Source: Planctomycetia bacterium (GTDB taxonomy: Bacteria > Planctomycetota > Phycisphaerae > UBA1845 > UTPLA1). From it: DNA of 64,000 bases. A model generated the notes under the pieces. That model was not told the DNA's origin. It was given only the letters and a program-made list of their open reading frames with translations, and searched no databases. Shown here piece after piece: positions 52,044 to 60,592 of this stretch. A program made the position numbers and the translations under genes. The DNA lies in assembly GCA_015075745.1 (NCBI GenBank), contig JABTTW010000001.1, positions 1,178,001-1,242,000 on the forward strand, read 5' to 3'. Within the stretch, counting starts at the first letter, position 1. Each line of letters starts with the position of its first letter.

Positions 52044-53578
52044 GCACCGCTCGCGGCATGGTGTATCTCGTCGGCGCTGGTCCGGGTGACCCCGGGCTCA
52101 TTACCGCGCACGGCTTGGCGCTGCTTCGCCGGGCGGATGTCATCATTCATGACAGACTCATTCCGCATGAACTCTTGGTCGAAGCCCGCGCCGACGCCAT
52201 TGTCATCGACGCGGGAAAGGCGCCGGGCAATCACAAATTGACGCAGGACGAGATCAATCAACTGATCGTCGAACATGCCGAGTCCGGCAAGAGTGTTGTC
52301 CGGCTCAAGGGCGGCGACCCGTTGGTATTCGGCAGGGGATACGAGGAGTATCTCGCGTGCCGCCAGGCGGGGATCGAGAGCGAGATCGTGCCGGGCGTTT
52401 CAAGTGCGATTGCAGCGCCGGCAGCGGTGGGCATCCCGATCACATTTCGCGGCCTGGCCCGGAACTTCATCGTGGTGACAGCACAGACGGGGACATCGGA
52501 CGGCGAGGAGAGTCTAGATTACGACGCCATGGCGAAGATGGACACGATTGTCGTGCTGATGGGTCGGTCGATGATCCGAAACCTTGTCAGCGGGCTGATT
52601 GCCGCGGGCAAGAGTCCGGCAACGCCGGCGGCCTGCATTCAGGAGGCCACAACGCCGCGACAGCTCGTTGTTTCCGGCACGCTGGCCGACATTTGTGATC
52701 GCGCGGACGCCGTGGGAATTGCCGCGCCGATGGTCATGGTTGTCGGGCAGGTTGCGCAATATGCCGTTATGCAGGGCGGATTCGAATCGTTCGGCATTGG
52801 TGAGCGTAGCGAAGCATTGCCGCTTGCGGGCCTTCGTGTCGTCGTAACCGGCTCGCAGTCGTTGAATAGGCGACTGGCGAGCATGCTATCAAGCCGGGGG
52901 GCATCGGTGATCGACTGCCCGTTGATTCGCATTCGATATACCTGCGACGCGGTGCAGCGGGATCGCTGCTTTGGAATGCTGCCGGAGTTTGATTGGGTCG
53001 TCTTTGCATCGGTTCATGGCGTGCGAGGGTTTGTGCGCGCCATGCGCCTCAGCGGGCGAGATCTTCGGCTGCTGGGGCGCGCGAAGATTGCCGCCGTCGG
53101 CAACGCGACGGCGAGGGCCTTGCGACGGGCAGGCCTGAATCCGGATCGCGTGCCGACGGAGCAGACCGCGTCACGGCTCGTATCCGAGCTTCGTGATGAC
53201 GTAAGAGGCCGGCGCGTGCTTTTGCCGTGTGGCAATGTATCGCGGGATGAACTGCCAGTCGGCCTTTCAAATGCCGGGGCGATTATCGATCGACTCGTGG
53301 TCTACGAAAACACGCACGTCGTGACGCCCAAGGCACGCATTGAAAGACTGCGAGAGGGCTTTGACTCCATCATCTTCGGCAGTCCATCGTCCGTCGAGCG
53401 ATTTGCAGCGTTGAAGATTGAGCTCGACCGCGCCGTTGTTGCGTGCATTGGGCCGACGACGGCTGAGGCCCTGCAATCCATCGGTCGAACACCTGATATC
53501 GTGCCGCGAGACTACTCCGTCGAAGGAGTGATCGAGGCCATGACTGAATACTTCCAGCTACAGAAGGTGGTGTCGTGA
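52040..53578 (+). CDS. cobA-hemD: Fusion of uroporphyrinogen-III methyltransferase and uroporphyrinogen-III synthase
   Basis: 512 residues. Residues 1-240 are SUMT (CobA): LVGAGPGDPGLITAHGL, DRLIPHELL and the proline-rich GDPLVFGRG of the SAM-binding methyltransferases. It makes precorrin-2. Residues about 255-512 are HemD: VVVTGSQSLNRRLASML, FASVHGVRGF, RVLLPCGNVSRDELPVGL and FGSPSSVERF. It closes hydroxymethylbilane to uroporphyrinogen III. The fusion hands uroporphyrinogen III directly to the siroheme branch. Overlaps both neighbours by four bases. Confidence 0.94.
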   Translation: MSTARGMVYLVGAGPGDPGLITAHGLALLRRADVIIHDRLIPHELLVEARADAIVIDAGKAPGNHKLTQDEINQLIVEHAESGKSVVRLKGGDPLVFGRGYEEYLACRQAGIESEIVPGVSSAIAAPAAVGIPITFRGLARNFIVVTAQTGTSDGEESLDYDAMAKMDTIVVLMGRSMIRNLVSGLIAAGKSPATPAACIQEATTPRQLVVSGTLADICDRADAVGIAAPMVMVVGQVAQYAVMQGGFESFGIGERSEALPLAGLRVVVTGSQSLNRRLASMLSSRGASVIDCPLIRIRYTCDAVQRDRCFGMLPEFDWVVFASVHGVRGFVRAMRLSGRDLRLLGRAKIAAVGNATARALRRAGLNPDRVPTEQTASRLVSELRDDVRGRRVLLPCGNVSRDELPVGLSNAGAIIDRLVVYENTHVVTPKARIERLREGFDSIIFGSPSSVERFAALKIELDRAVVACIGPTTAEALQSIGRTPDIVPRDYSVEGVIEAMTEYFQLQKVVS

Positions 53579-54558
53579 GCGATCAGCCAATTCACCGATT
53601 TCGTCGTTTGCGTAATAAGCCTGCGATGCGGGACATGATGCGTGAGACGACGCTGTCCATGAACGATTTCGTTTATCCCCTGTTTATCGCCGAGCGATCG
53701 CAGGATGTCGGGCCGGTCACCTCGATGCCGGGCGTCGTCAGGCACTCGCTGGATGGCCTCGATCGGGAAATCGAGCAGATCGCATCGCGACAGATACGAT
53801 CCGTGCTGCTCTTCGGCATTCCAGCGAACAAGGATGATCGCGGCAGCGGTGCATATTGGCAGGACGGCATCATTCCGCGCGCGGTCGATCGAATTAAGAG
53901 GTTACGGGAAGACCTGATCGTCATCGCTGATGTGTGCCTCTGTGAATACACCGACCACGGACATTGCGGCATTGTTCACGGTGAGCAGATCGAAAATGAC
54001 GAGACTTTAGAATTGTTAGCCTCGGCGGCGATTGTTTACGCCGAAGCCGGCGCGGATGTGGTCGCGCCCAGCGCCATGATGGATGGACAGGTGTCCGCCA
54101 TTCGCGCGGCACTCGACAGGTCGGGCCATGATGATACCGCGATACTGTCGTACGCCGTGAAATACGCGTCGGCGCTCTACGGACCCTTTCGCGACGCGGC
54201 GGCGTGCGCGCCGAAGTTCGGCGACCGGCGGAGCCATCAGATGGACCCGGCCAACATGCGCGAGGCGCTGGCGGAAGCGGAAGCAGACGCGGTCGAGGGC
54301 GCGGACATGCTCATGGTCAAACCGGCCGGGGCCTACCTCGACGTGATTGCCGCGGTCAAGGAAAGACTGCCCCGCTTGCCGCTGGCGGCGTATCAGGTGA
54401 GCGGCGAGTACAGCATGATCAAGGCGGCGGCGGCCAATGGCTGGATTGACGAACGCCGAGTCGTGCTCGAAACGCTGACCGCCATCAAGCGGGCCGGCGC
54501 GGACATTGTCATCAGCTACTTCGCCAAAGACGTCGCGGACTATCTTGCGGATCGTTAG
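53575..54558 (+). CDS. hemB: Porphobilinogen synthase (ALA dehydratase)
   Basis: 327 residues. The two catalytic lysines are in YAVKYASALYGPFRDAA and MLMVKPAGAYLDVI. The zinc-type active-site cysteines appear in DVCLCEYTDHGHCGI. Family ends RRLRNKPAMRDM and YPLFI are intact. The GTG start overlaps the previous stop. Confidence 0.97.
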   Translation: MSDQPIHRFRRLRNKPAMRDMMRETTLSMNDFVYPLFIAERSQDVGPVTSMPGVVRHSLDGLDREIEQIASRQIRSVLLFGIPANKDDRGSGAYWQDGIIPRAVDRIKRLREDLIVIADVCLCEYTDHGHCGIVHGEQIENDETLELLASAAIVYAEAGADVVAPSAMMDGQVSAIRAALDRSGHDDTAILSYAVKYASALYGPFRDAAACAPKFGDRRSHQMDPANMREALAEAEADAVEGADMLMVKPAGAYLDVIAAVKERLPRLPLAAYQVSGEYSMIKAAAANGWIDERRVVLETLTAIKRAGADIVISYFAKDVADYLADR

Positions 54559-54598
54559 CCGCTCGCGTCGCAGACCCAGGCCCATTACCCTCTTGCGA

Positions 54599-55882
54599 AT
54601 GTCTCATTCCGAAGAACTATTCCGTCGCGCAGTTGGGCTCATGCCCGGAGGAGTCAACTCCCCGGTTCGTGCGTTCAAGAGTGTCGGCGGGACGCCCCGA
54701 TTCATCGTCTCCGCGCGCGGCTGCCGACTGACGGACGTCGATGGTCGGCAATACATCGACTACATCGGTTCCTGGGGGCCGATGATCCTCGGGCACGCTC
54801 ATCCGGAGGTGACGGAGGCGCTCGCTCAGTGCCTGGCAAATGGCACCAGTTATGGCGCACCGTGCCCGGCGGAGGTGGAATTGGCCGAGGAGATATGCCG
54901 GCGCATGCCGTCGATCGAGCGCATCCGGTTCGTGAACTCGGGCACCGAAGCGGTCATGAGCGCCATTCGCCTGGCTCGGGCGGCGACGGGTCGCACGCAC
55001 ATCGTGAAGTTCGAGGGGTGCTATCACGGTCATGCGGACTCACTACTCGTCAAGGCGGGCTCCGGCGTGGCGACATTCGCTTTGCCGGATTCACCGGGCG
55101 TTACGAGTGCCTGCGCCGAGACGACATTGATTGCGCCGTTTAATGATCTGGCCGCCGTTGAAGAACTCTTCGAGACATTCCCCGAGAAAATCGCCGCGGT
55201 CATCGTTGAGCCGATCGCCGGCAACATGGGTGTCGTGCCGCCGGCATCGGGCTTTCTCGACGGACTGGGAAAAATTACAAGCTCCGACGGGGCGCTGCTC
55301 ATTTTCGACGAGGTGATGACGGGGTTTCGCGTTGCGGCAGGTGGGGCTCAGAGCATTTACGAAGTCAGACCGGACCTCACGACTATGGGCAAGATCATCG
55401 GCGGCGGCCTGCCGGTTGGGGCGTACGGTGGACGTGCGGATTTGATGGACATGATCGCACCGGCTGGACCGGTTTATCAGGCGGGCACGCTTTCTGGCAA
55501 TCCCCTGGCGATGACCGCGGGACTGACGACACTGCGGCAACTCGATCAGGCCGCATACGCGACACTCGATGCGAGGTCAGCAGAACTTCAGCAGGGACTT
55601 GAATCCCTGTTGCAGGAGCACAGTGTGCCCGGCGTCGTGCAGCGTGCGGGCTCGATGCTGACGTTGTTCTTTTCCGATCAACCGGTTCGTAACTTCCACG
55701 ATGCGAAGTCGTGTGAACACCGCCGCTTCGCTGCATTCTTCCACGAAATGCTGGAGCGGGGCGTACACTTGCCGCCCAGCGGCTATGAGGCATGGTTCGT
55801 GTCGTTGGCGCACGACTCGGCGGCCATTGCCGAGACGCTTTCCGCCGCGCGCGAGGGATTGCGCAAAATTGCGGCGGGATAG
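54599..55882 (+). CDS. hemL: Glutamate-1-semialdehyde 2,1-aminomutase
   Basis: 427 residues; converts the hemA product to 5-aminolevulinate. Family start LMPGGVNSPVRAFKSVGG, FVNSGTEAVMSAIRLARA, FDEVMTGFRVA and the PLP-Lys motif GKIIGGGLPVGAYGG are present. It begins 40 bp after hemB, so an in-frame start inside hemB is less likely. The last 100 bp overlap the antisense 3' end of the next gene. Confidence 0.96.
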   Translation: MSHSEELFRRAVGLMPGGVNSPVRAFKSVGGTPRFIVSARGCRLTDVDGRQYIDYIGSWGPMILGHAHPEVTEALAQCLANGTSYGAPCPAEVELAEEICRRMPSIERIRFVNSGTEAVMSAIRLARAATGRTHIVKFEGCYHGHADSLLVKAGSGVATFALPDSPGVTSACAETTLIAPFNDLAAVEELFETFPEKIAAVIVEPIAGNMGVVPPASGFLDGLGKITSSDGALLIFDEVMTGFRVAAGGAQSIYEVRPDLTTMGKIIGGGLPVGAYGGRADLMDMIAPAGPVYQAGTLSGNPLAMTAGLTTLRQLDQAAYATLDARSAELQQGLESLLQEHSVPGVVQRAGSMLTLFFSDQPVRNFHDAKSCEHRRFAAFFHEMLERGVHLPPSGYEAWFVSLAHDSAAIAETLSAAREGLRKIAAG

Positions 55883-57399
55883 GCGGCTTTCATTTCCCTC
55901 TCGAGTACCGTTCCCCGGCGGATGAAGACATATCGCGCGGCAACATTCGCACCGCTTCGCCATGTTGGCTCATCCAACCAGGCGTACTCGAGCTGGAACT
56001 GACCGTCCGGCAACACGTCCCGCCAGCCGCTCAATACGTTGGTCATGAGGAAGTCGGGTCGATGTGACAGGACATATTTCATGTCCCATTTGCCGAAGGT
56101 CGGCTTCGACTCACCATTTCGGGCGATGTAGGCGTCGGTGAGGCCAGCCATATCGATGATGCGCACGGCCGGAGCGTAGTAACCCAACCTGCCGAGTACG
56201 TCAGTGGCGGCGAGCAGGTCCGGCTGCCGCGAACATTCAAGAAGTTTCGCCAATTCGAAGTCCGGTCGCACCGACGGCACGGGAAGGTTTCGCTGATATG
56301 AAAACAGTGGAGTCGTCAACACCAGTCCGACGACAGTCGCGGTGACGATGGTTGACCTCATCGGCGGCAAGGACGTGCTGGCCCGTTTGACGGCGAGCAC
56401 CGCGCCCCAGCAGGCGAGGATGACAAGGATCGGTAAATACGGCGTAAGGAGCCGGTAGGACGCCATCCAGTCGCCAAAGTTGTAAACCGCTACGGCGCAA
56501 CCCTGCAATGAAACGAGGGTCAAGAGCATCGCCGCCGATCGGCGTGATCGGGCGAGCAGAAGCGGCAGGATGCAAAGCAGGGTTGCCAAACCCAGGGTTG
56601 ATGCGAAAAATCCGGCCACGTAAGCCATTCCCGATTTGTTCAGCACCAGCCCCGGCATCTCAATGATCGACGCGCTCCTGAGCTGCGCGAACATCGCACT
56701 CTTGGCCAGGACGCTGTTCGGCGTCCACGCGCCGTAGTAGCAAAGGCGAAATGTCAGTAATCCCATCAGTGCCAAAAGCGCCGGCGTTATCAGTCGGACC
56801 CAGACAGCCGGCCGCGACCTGTCACGTCGACTCCGCGACAGGGCCAGGCAGACAGCAGCGACAAACATAAGCGCGAATCCCTCGGGTCGTGTCATGCCTG
56901 CAACGGCGATTACCAGCGACGCGGAAAGATAGCGACGACCGATGAAGAGCGCCGCCGCCGCGGTGAGACAGAGACTGAATAGACCGGTCTCAAGCCCCGA
57001 AAGCGCCGAGCTGCAAAATGCCGTGGCTGTCGAAAGAAGGAGCCCGGCCGCCGCGCAGGCAGCCCATGACTTGGTAAGGCGCCAGGTCTGCCACGCAGTT
57101 AGAATGACACATCCCAGACATGCCGTCGCGCCAAGTGAGCGCGTCCATGCGACGGGGTCGGCCCGAAGGAGCATGCCAAGGGCGGTCAGCCAGACCCAAA
57201 GCGGGTTCGAATAGCCCTCCACATGCTCGCCGACATTAAAAACGAGGCCGTTGCCGCTAATCCACTGGAGCGCGTAGCGATACGAGATGAATGCGTCATC
57301 GACCACGATTCTCGGCAGACGGAGAATGTGCAGCGCCGACAGCAGACACATGCCGACCAGCGCAAAACCCAGGAATCGACCGCGATGTGTGCGCATCAT
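55783..57399 (-). CDS. GT-C-type glycosyltransferase-like membrane protein
   Basis: 538 residues. About eleven hydrophobic helices fill the first 400 residues. The first periplasmic loop, VVDDAFISYRYALQW followed by EGYSNPLWVWL, has the acidic pair and layout of arabinosyl/mannosyl-transferase-like GT-C enzymes. The soluble C-terminal tail (about 410-538) includes RIIDMAGLTDAYIARNG. The last ~33 codons run antisense into hemL, so the extreme C-terminus may be a recent extension. Likely builds a cell-surface glycan from a lipid-linked sugar. Confidence 0.75.
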   Translation of the reverse strand: MMRTHRGRFLGFALVGMCLLSALHILRLPRIVVDDAFISYRYALQWISGNGLVFNVGEHVEGYSNPLWVWLTALGMLLRADPVAWTRSLGATACLGCVILTAWQTWRLTKSWAACAAAGLLLSTATAFCSSALSGLETGLFSLCLTAAAALFIGRRYLSASLVIAVAGMTRPEGFALMFVAAVCLALSRSRRDRSRPAVWVRLITPALLALMGLLTFRLCYYGAWTPNSVLAKSAMFAQLRSASIIEMPGLVLNKSGMAYVAGFFASTLGLATLLCILPLLLARSRRSAAMLLTLVSLQGCAVAVYNFGDWMASYRLLTPYLPILVILACWGAVLAVKRASTSLPPMRSTIVTATVVGLVLTTPLFSYQRNLPVPSVRPDFELAKLLECSRQPDLLAATDVLGRLGYYAPAVRIIDMAGLTDAYIARNGESKPTFGKWDMKYVLSHRPDFLMTNVLSGWRDVLPDGQFQLEYAWLDEPTWRSGANVAARYVFIRRGTVLEREMKAAYPAAILRNPSRAAESVSAMAAESCANDTNHAS

Positions 57400-57518
57400 C
57401 TTTTTTATTCGGATACCGGCGCGGCGGACCTAAGCCTTGAACCCGTCTGGATTAGCGGACCGGCGCCGGGCCGTGAGGGACGTTGGACAGCCCGCGATCG
57501 TCGTGGAAGAATGCGGGC

Positions 57519-59252
57519 GTGTCGAAGAAGTCCGAAAAACGTCGATCGCCGGAAGCACCAAAGAGGGCCCGTAATACGCTGCGGGGGGGTGATCCGATTT
57601 CGCTGCCTCCGATCAGAACAACGGCCTTCCGGCAGTTCAGCGTTTCGCTGCTCATCGCGGCGGCGGCCGTCATCTGCTATTGGAACACGCGCGAGTACGA
57701 ATTCGTCCGGTGGGATGACACCGGTTACGTGATCGGTAACCCCCTGGTGACCGGTGACGGTGGACTCAAGTCCATCTGGCTCGATGTTTTCAGAGACAAG
57801 CCGGTCAAGCTGTACTACCCGCTTGTGTGGACGTCGTACTGGATCGAGTATCAGTTCTTCCGGGATTCACCGGCCGGCTATCACATCGTGCAAATGGTAT
57901 TGCACGCACTTGCATCCGTCGCCGTTTTTCTGGCGATTGTCTCGCTGGGGGCGCCGCTCCTGGCTGCGGCGACCGCCGGGCTCCTATTCGCCGTCCACCC
58001 GATCAACGTTGCGTCCGTCGCATGGATAGCCGAGAGAAAAAACACGCTCTCCGCGATTTTCTTCTGGGGCTCGCTGCTCGCTTATGTTCAATTTCGGCGT
58101 AGCGGGGGAATCTGGCGATACATCGCGGCGATTTTGGCGTTCCAGTTCTCGTTGTTCGCCAAGACGGCCTGCGTTGTGCTTGCGCCGATCCTTCTCGTGA
58201 CCGACCGGCTGCTTGATGGGAAGTGGACGGCAAGGGCAATCGCCAGAACCGCGCCATTCTTCGGCCTGGCACTGACGATGGGACTGCTGACCGCGAGCGC
58301 TGAATCGCAAAACCGAAAGAGCGGAGAGCCGTTGGAGTGGTTGCTGCGCCCTTTCGTCGCCGCCGCGTCGCTGGTTCATTACATCGTTAAGACGATCGTC
58401 CCACTCGACCTGGTACCCGTTTATCAACGATGGCCCGCTTCGCTTTCCGAGCCCAGGTATTGGATCACCTCTGCAGGCGTTGCCGTGGCATGCGGGCTCG
58501 TCTGGAAGTTCAGGCGAAGACTCGCGCCGCTTGCATGGTGGAGCATCGCCGTCTTTCTTCTGGCCCTAGGGCCGGCATTGGGGCTGATTCAATTCAACTT
58601 CCTGCAGTTCTCATTTGTCTCCGATCACTTCGTTTACTTCGGCCTACCCGGCCTGTTGCTCATCGCGGGACTCTTGCTTGAGTACGCTGCGGGCACGACC
58701 GCCTCGCCCGGAACCGACTCGTCTCACCCGACTTGGCTTCAAAGTCCCGGAATTCGGCGCCGCGCGGCATGGATGATGCTCTTTACGATCGCAGCCATAC
58801 TCGGCTGGCTCACAATCCGACAGAATCGCATCTGGAAAGACCCTGAGTCGTTCTGGACTTACACGCTCGATCATAACCCCGACTGCGTCGCCGGCGCCTT
58901 TAACCTCGGGAACCACTATTACCAGAAGAATGACTACGAGGCGGCGATGCCGCGCTACGCCCAGGCCGCCAAGATCGATCCCGAAATGATCATTTATCAA
59001 CGAGCATGCGCGCGGTGCAGCCGGCAACTCGGTCGGGTGGATGAGGCGATCACTTACTATGCGAGGACCATCGAGAACCACACCAAAAAAAACTCGCGCG
59101 GCATTAACGACCGAATCGAGTTTGCCAATTACCTGCTCGCGCTGAACAGGGTTGCCGATGCACAGCGAGAGTTTGAGGCCGTGCTCAGGATTCAGCCGAA
59201 CAATCAGGCCGCAGCGCAAGGGCTGGACCAGGCAAGGTCGCGGCAACGATAG
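57519..59252 (+). CDS. Polytopic membrane protein with C-terminal TPR (TMTC-like)
   Basis: 577 residues from the GTG at 57519, with GGAAGA about ten bases upstream; a TTG at 57483 would add 12 residues. About ten hydrophobic helices are visible. The first loop, EYEFVRWDDTGYVIGNPLV, and HPINVASVAWIAERKNTLSA resemble TMTC-type O-mannosyltransferase-like proteins common in planctomycetes. At least two tetratricopeptide repeats close the protein (FNLGNHYYQKNDYEAAMPRY; ACARCSRQLGRVDEAITYYA). Divergent from the GT-C gene. Confidence 0.78.
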   Translation: MSKKSEKRRSPEAPKRARNTLRGGDPISLPPIRTTAFRQFSVSLLIAAAAVICYWNTREYEFVRWDDTGYVIGNPLVTGDGGLKSIWLDVFRDKPVKLYYPLVWTSYWIEYQFFRDSPAGYHIVQMVLHALASVAVFLAIVSLGAPLLAAATAGLLFAVHPINVASVAWIAERKNTLSAIFFWGSLLAYVQFRRSGGIWRYIAAILAFQFSLFAKTACVVLAPILLVTDRLLDGKWTARAIARTAPFFGLALTMGLLTASAESQNRKSGEPLEWLLRPFVAAASLVHYIVKTIVPLDLVPVYQRWPASLSEPRYWITSAGVAVACGLVWKFRRRLAPLAWWSIAVFLLALGPALGLIQFNFLQFSFVSDHFVYFGLPGLLLIAGLLLEYAAGTTASPGTDSSHPTWLQSPGIRRRAAWMMLFTIAAILGWLTIRQNRIWKDPESFWTYTLDHNPDCVAGAFNLGNHYYQKNDYEAAMPRYAQAAKIDPEMIIYQRACARCSRQLGRVDEAITYYARTIENHTKKNSRGINDRIEFANYLLALNRVADAQREFEAVLRIQPNNQAAAQGLDQARSRQR

Positions 59253-59296
59253 TGCCCCTCGCGCCTGATTCACTCGCCCCCTGTTTCCCGCGTAAT

Positions 59297-59320
59297 TGCC
59301 GCCTTGGCATTCTTTTTTTT
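59297..59320 (+). terminator. Weak intrinsic terminator after the TMTC-like gene
   Basis: A short TGCC-GCCTT-GGCA hairpin is followed by TTC and eight T residues. The stem has only four or five base pairs. Confidence 0.4.
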
Positions 59321-59329
59321 GATGCCGCG

Positions 59330-59359
59330 TTAGCCGAAGCTTCCTGGTTCAGATATAAT
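59330..59359 (+). promoter_or_regulatory. Promoter of the secreted-protein gene at 59.4 kb
   Basis: A perfect TATAAT at 59354-59359, about 44 nt before the ATG. The -35 match (TTAGCC, 18-nt spacer) is poor. Confidence 0.5.
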
Positions 59360-59402
59360 GCGTGGCGGGCAAGCCGAATCCGCATTCCGACAGAGGTCGA
59401 CC

Positions 59403-60446
59403 ATGTTTAATCGCGCGCGCCCTGCGACCCTCATAGTGCTCTTAGCCGCCGCGCTCGTAGCGGTTACTCAAGCCGTCACGAATGGCGACGATTCGGCGGG
59501 CCTGCGGACCCGCTCGGGGCGCCGCCCCATTTTTCTTTGGCCACCGGAGAAAAGTACAGAACAAAAAACCGAGCTTGGGGTCCCGATCACCCTCGGCAAC
59601 TGGACCTATCGCGCTTTTCGCGCGGGAACGGCCCGTGACGGCGTGCCGTGGGAACTGATCGTCACCCCCGCTGGAAGTGGCGAAAGCGAGTGGAAAAAGG
59701 GCCAGGCCCTTGCACCATTGCCCGGCCTGTCCGCCGAGCGAAGCGGAGCCGACAAGCCGCTTAAGGACGAAAATGCGATTCCCGTGATCGAAATGCCCGA
59801 CATCCTCTGGAAGAAATGGATGTCACGTGAGTTGCACGATGTCGTTGGCATCCATTTTCACGAACTTGTCACCGACGACCATGCCCGCATTCTCTTTACT
59901 TTGCACAAGGTTCCGCCCGATCTGCCGGACGGCACGGCGCCTGAGTCGGAGATATACGGTACGCGCATCGAGGCCACCCTGCTGGCGCCGGTTCAATTCA
60001 ATCTCGATCAGACCGTCGTTGCCCGAGCCGATCCCCTCGACAAGAACCGTGTCGTGAGTCGCGGTGAACATGAACTCGGTCATGCTCAGCTGTCGCAGTC
60101 GGTGATCGTTGCCGTCATCAGCGGTCCACAGGACTGGGACCCCACGCGCTGCATCGGCCGACGATCGCGCATCGAGTATTACTGGAAGCGCGAGCAGATC
60201 GGTCGCTCGTGGAGCGGGTATCGCGACAGAACGAGGAAGATTCTGGCGCTACGCACGTCGATCGTTCTGGTGCCGCCAACCCGCTGGTCGATGATGCTGC
60301 CGATTCCACCGGAGCGGGTCACGCAGAAGCACATTCAGTCGTTCAACGACAGTATCGTTTCGGTGGCCCGGCAATTCGCCGAAGCCGATCGCCTGGCCCA
60401 GGAGAGATTCCACGCCGAGCACGGGGCGTTCGAAGCGGCCCCGTAA
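59403..60446 (+). CDS. Secreted protein of unknown function
   Basis: 347 residues from the ATG at 59403, which opens a signal peptide (ARPATLIVLLAAALVAVTQA). GAGG lies about ten bases upstream. The mature protein is mixed charged sequence with no motif I know: IFLWPPEKSTEQKTELGVPI near the N-terminus and LVPPTRWSMMLPIPPERVTQ near the C-terminus. It has its own promoter. The glucoamylase-like gene follows 146 bp later behind a separate promoter. Confidence 0.65.
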   Translation: MFNRARPATLIVLLAAALVAVTQAVTNGDDSAGLRTRSGRRPIFLWPPEKSTEQKTELGVPITLGNWTYRAFRAGTARDGVPWELIVTPAGSGESEWKKGQALAPLPGLSAERSGADKPLKDENAIPVIEMPDILWKKWMSRELHDVVGIHFHELVTDDHARILFTLHKVPPDLPDGTAPESEIYGTRIEATLLAPVQFNLDQTVVARADPLDKNRVVSRGEHELGHAQLSQSVIVAVISGPQDWDPTRCIGRRSRIEYYWKREQIGRSWSGYRDRTRKILALRTSIVLVPPTRWSMMLPIPPERVTQKHIQSFNDSIVSVARQFAEADRLAQERFHAEHGAFEAAP

Positions 60447-60481
60447 AGAGTTAGATACTTTTCAATACGGGTTTTCTGAGT

Positions 60482-60510
60482 TTGGGAATGGGCCGAATTC
60501 CCGCTACAAT
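60482..60510 (+). promoter_or_regulatory. Promoter of the glucoamylase-like gene
   Basis: TTGGGA (60482-60487), 17 nt, then TACAAT (60505-60510), about 82 nt upstream of the ATG at 60593. Confidence 0.55.
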
Positions 60511-60592
60511 GGGTCAATAAATCGTTTTTCCTACGCAAACCGGGGGGCGGCTTGGTAACCAGCCGATGAGCCGATTGTTGAGGGGCCCTGCC

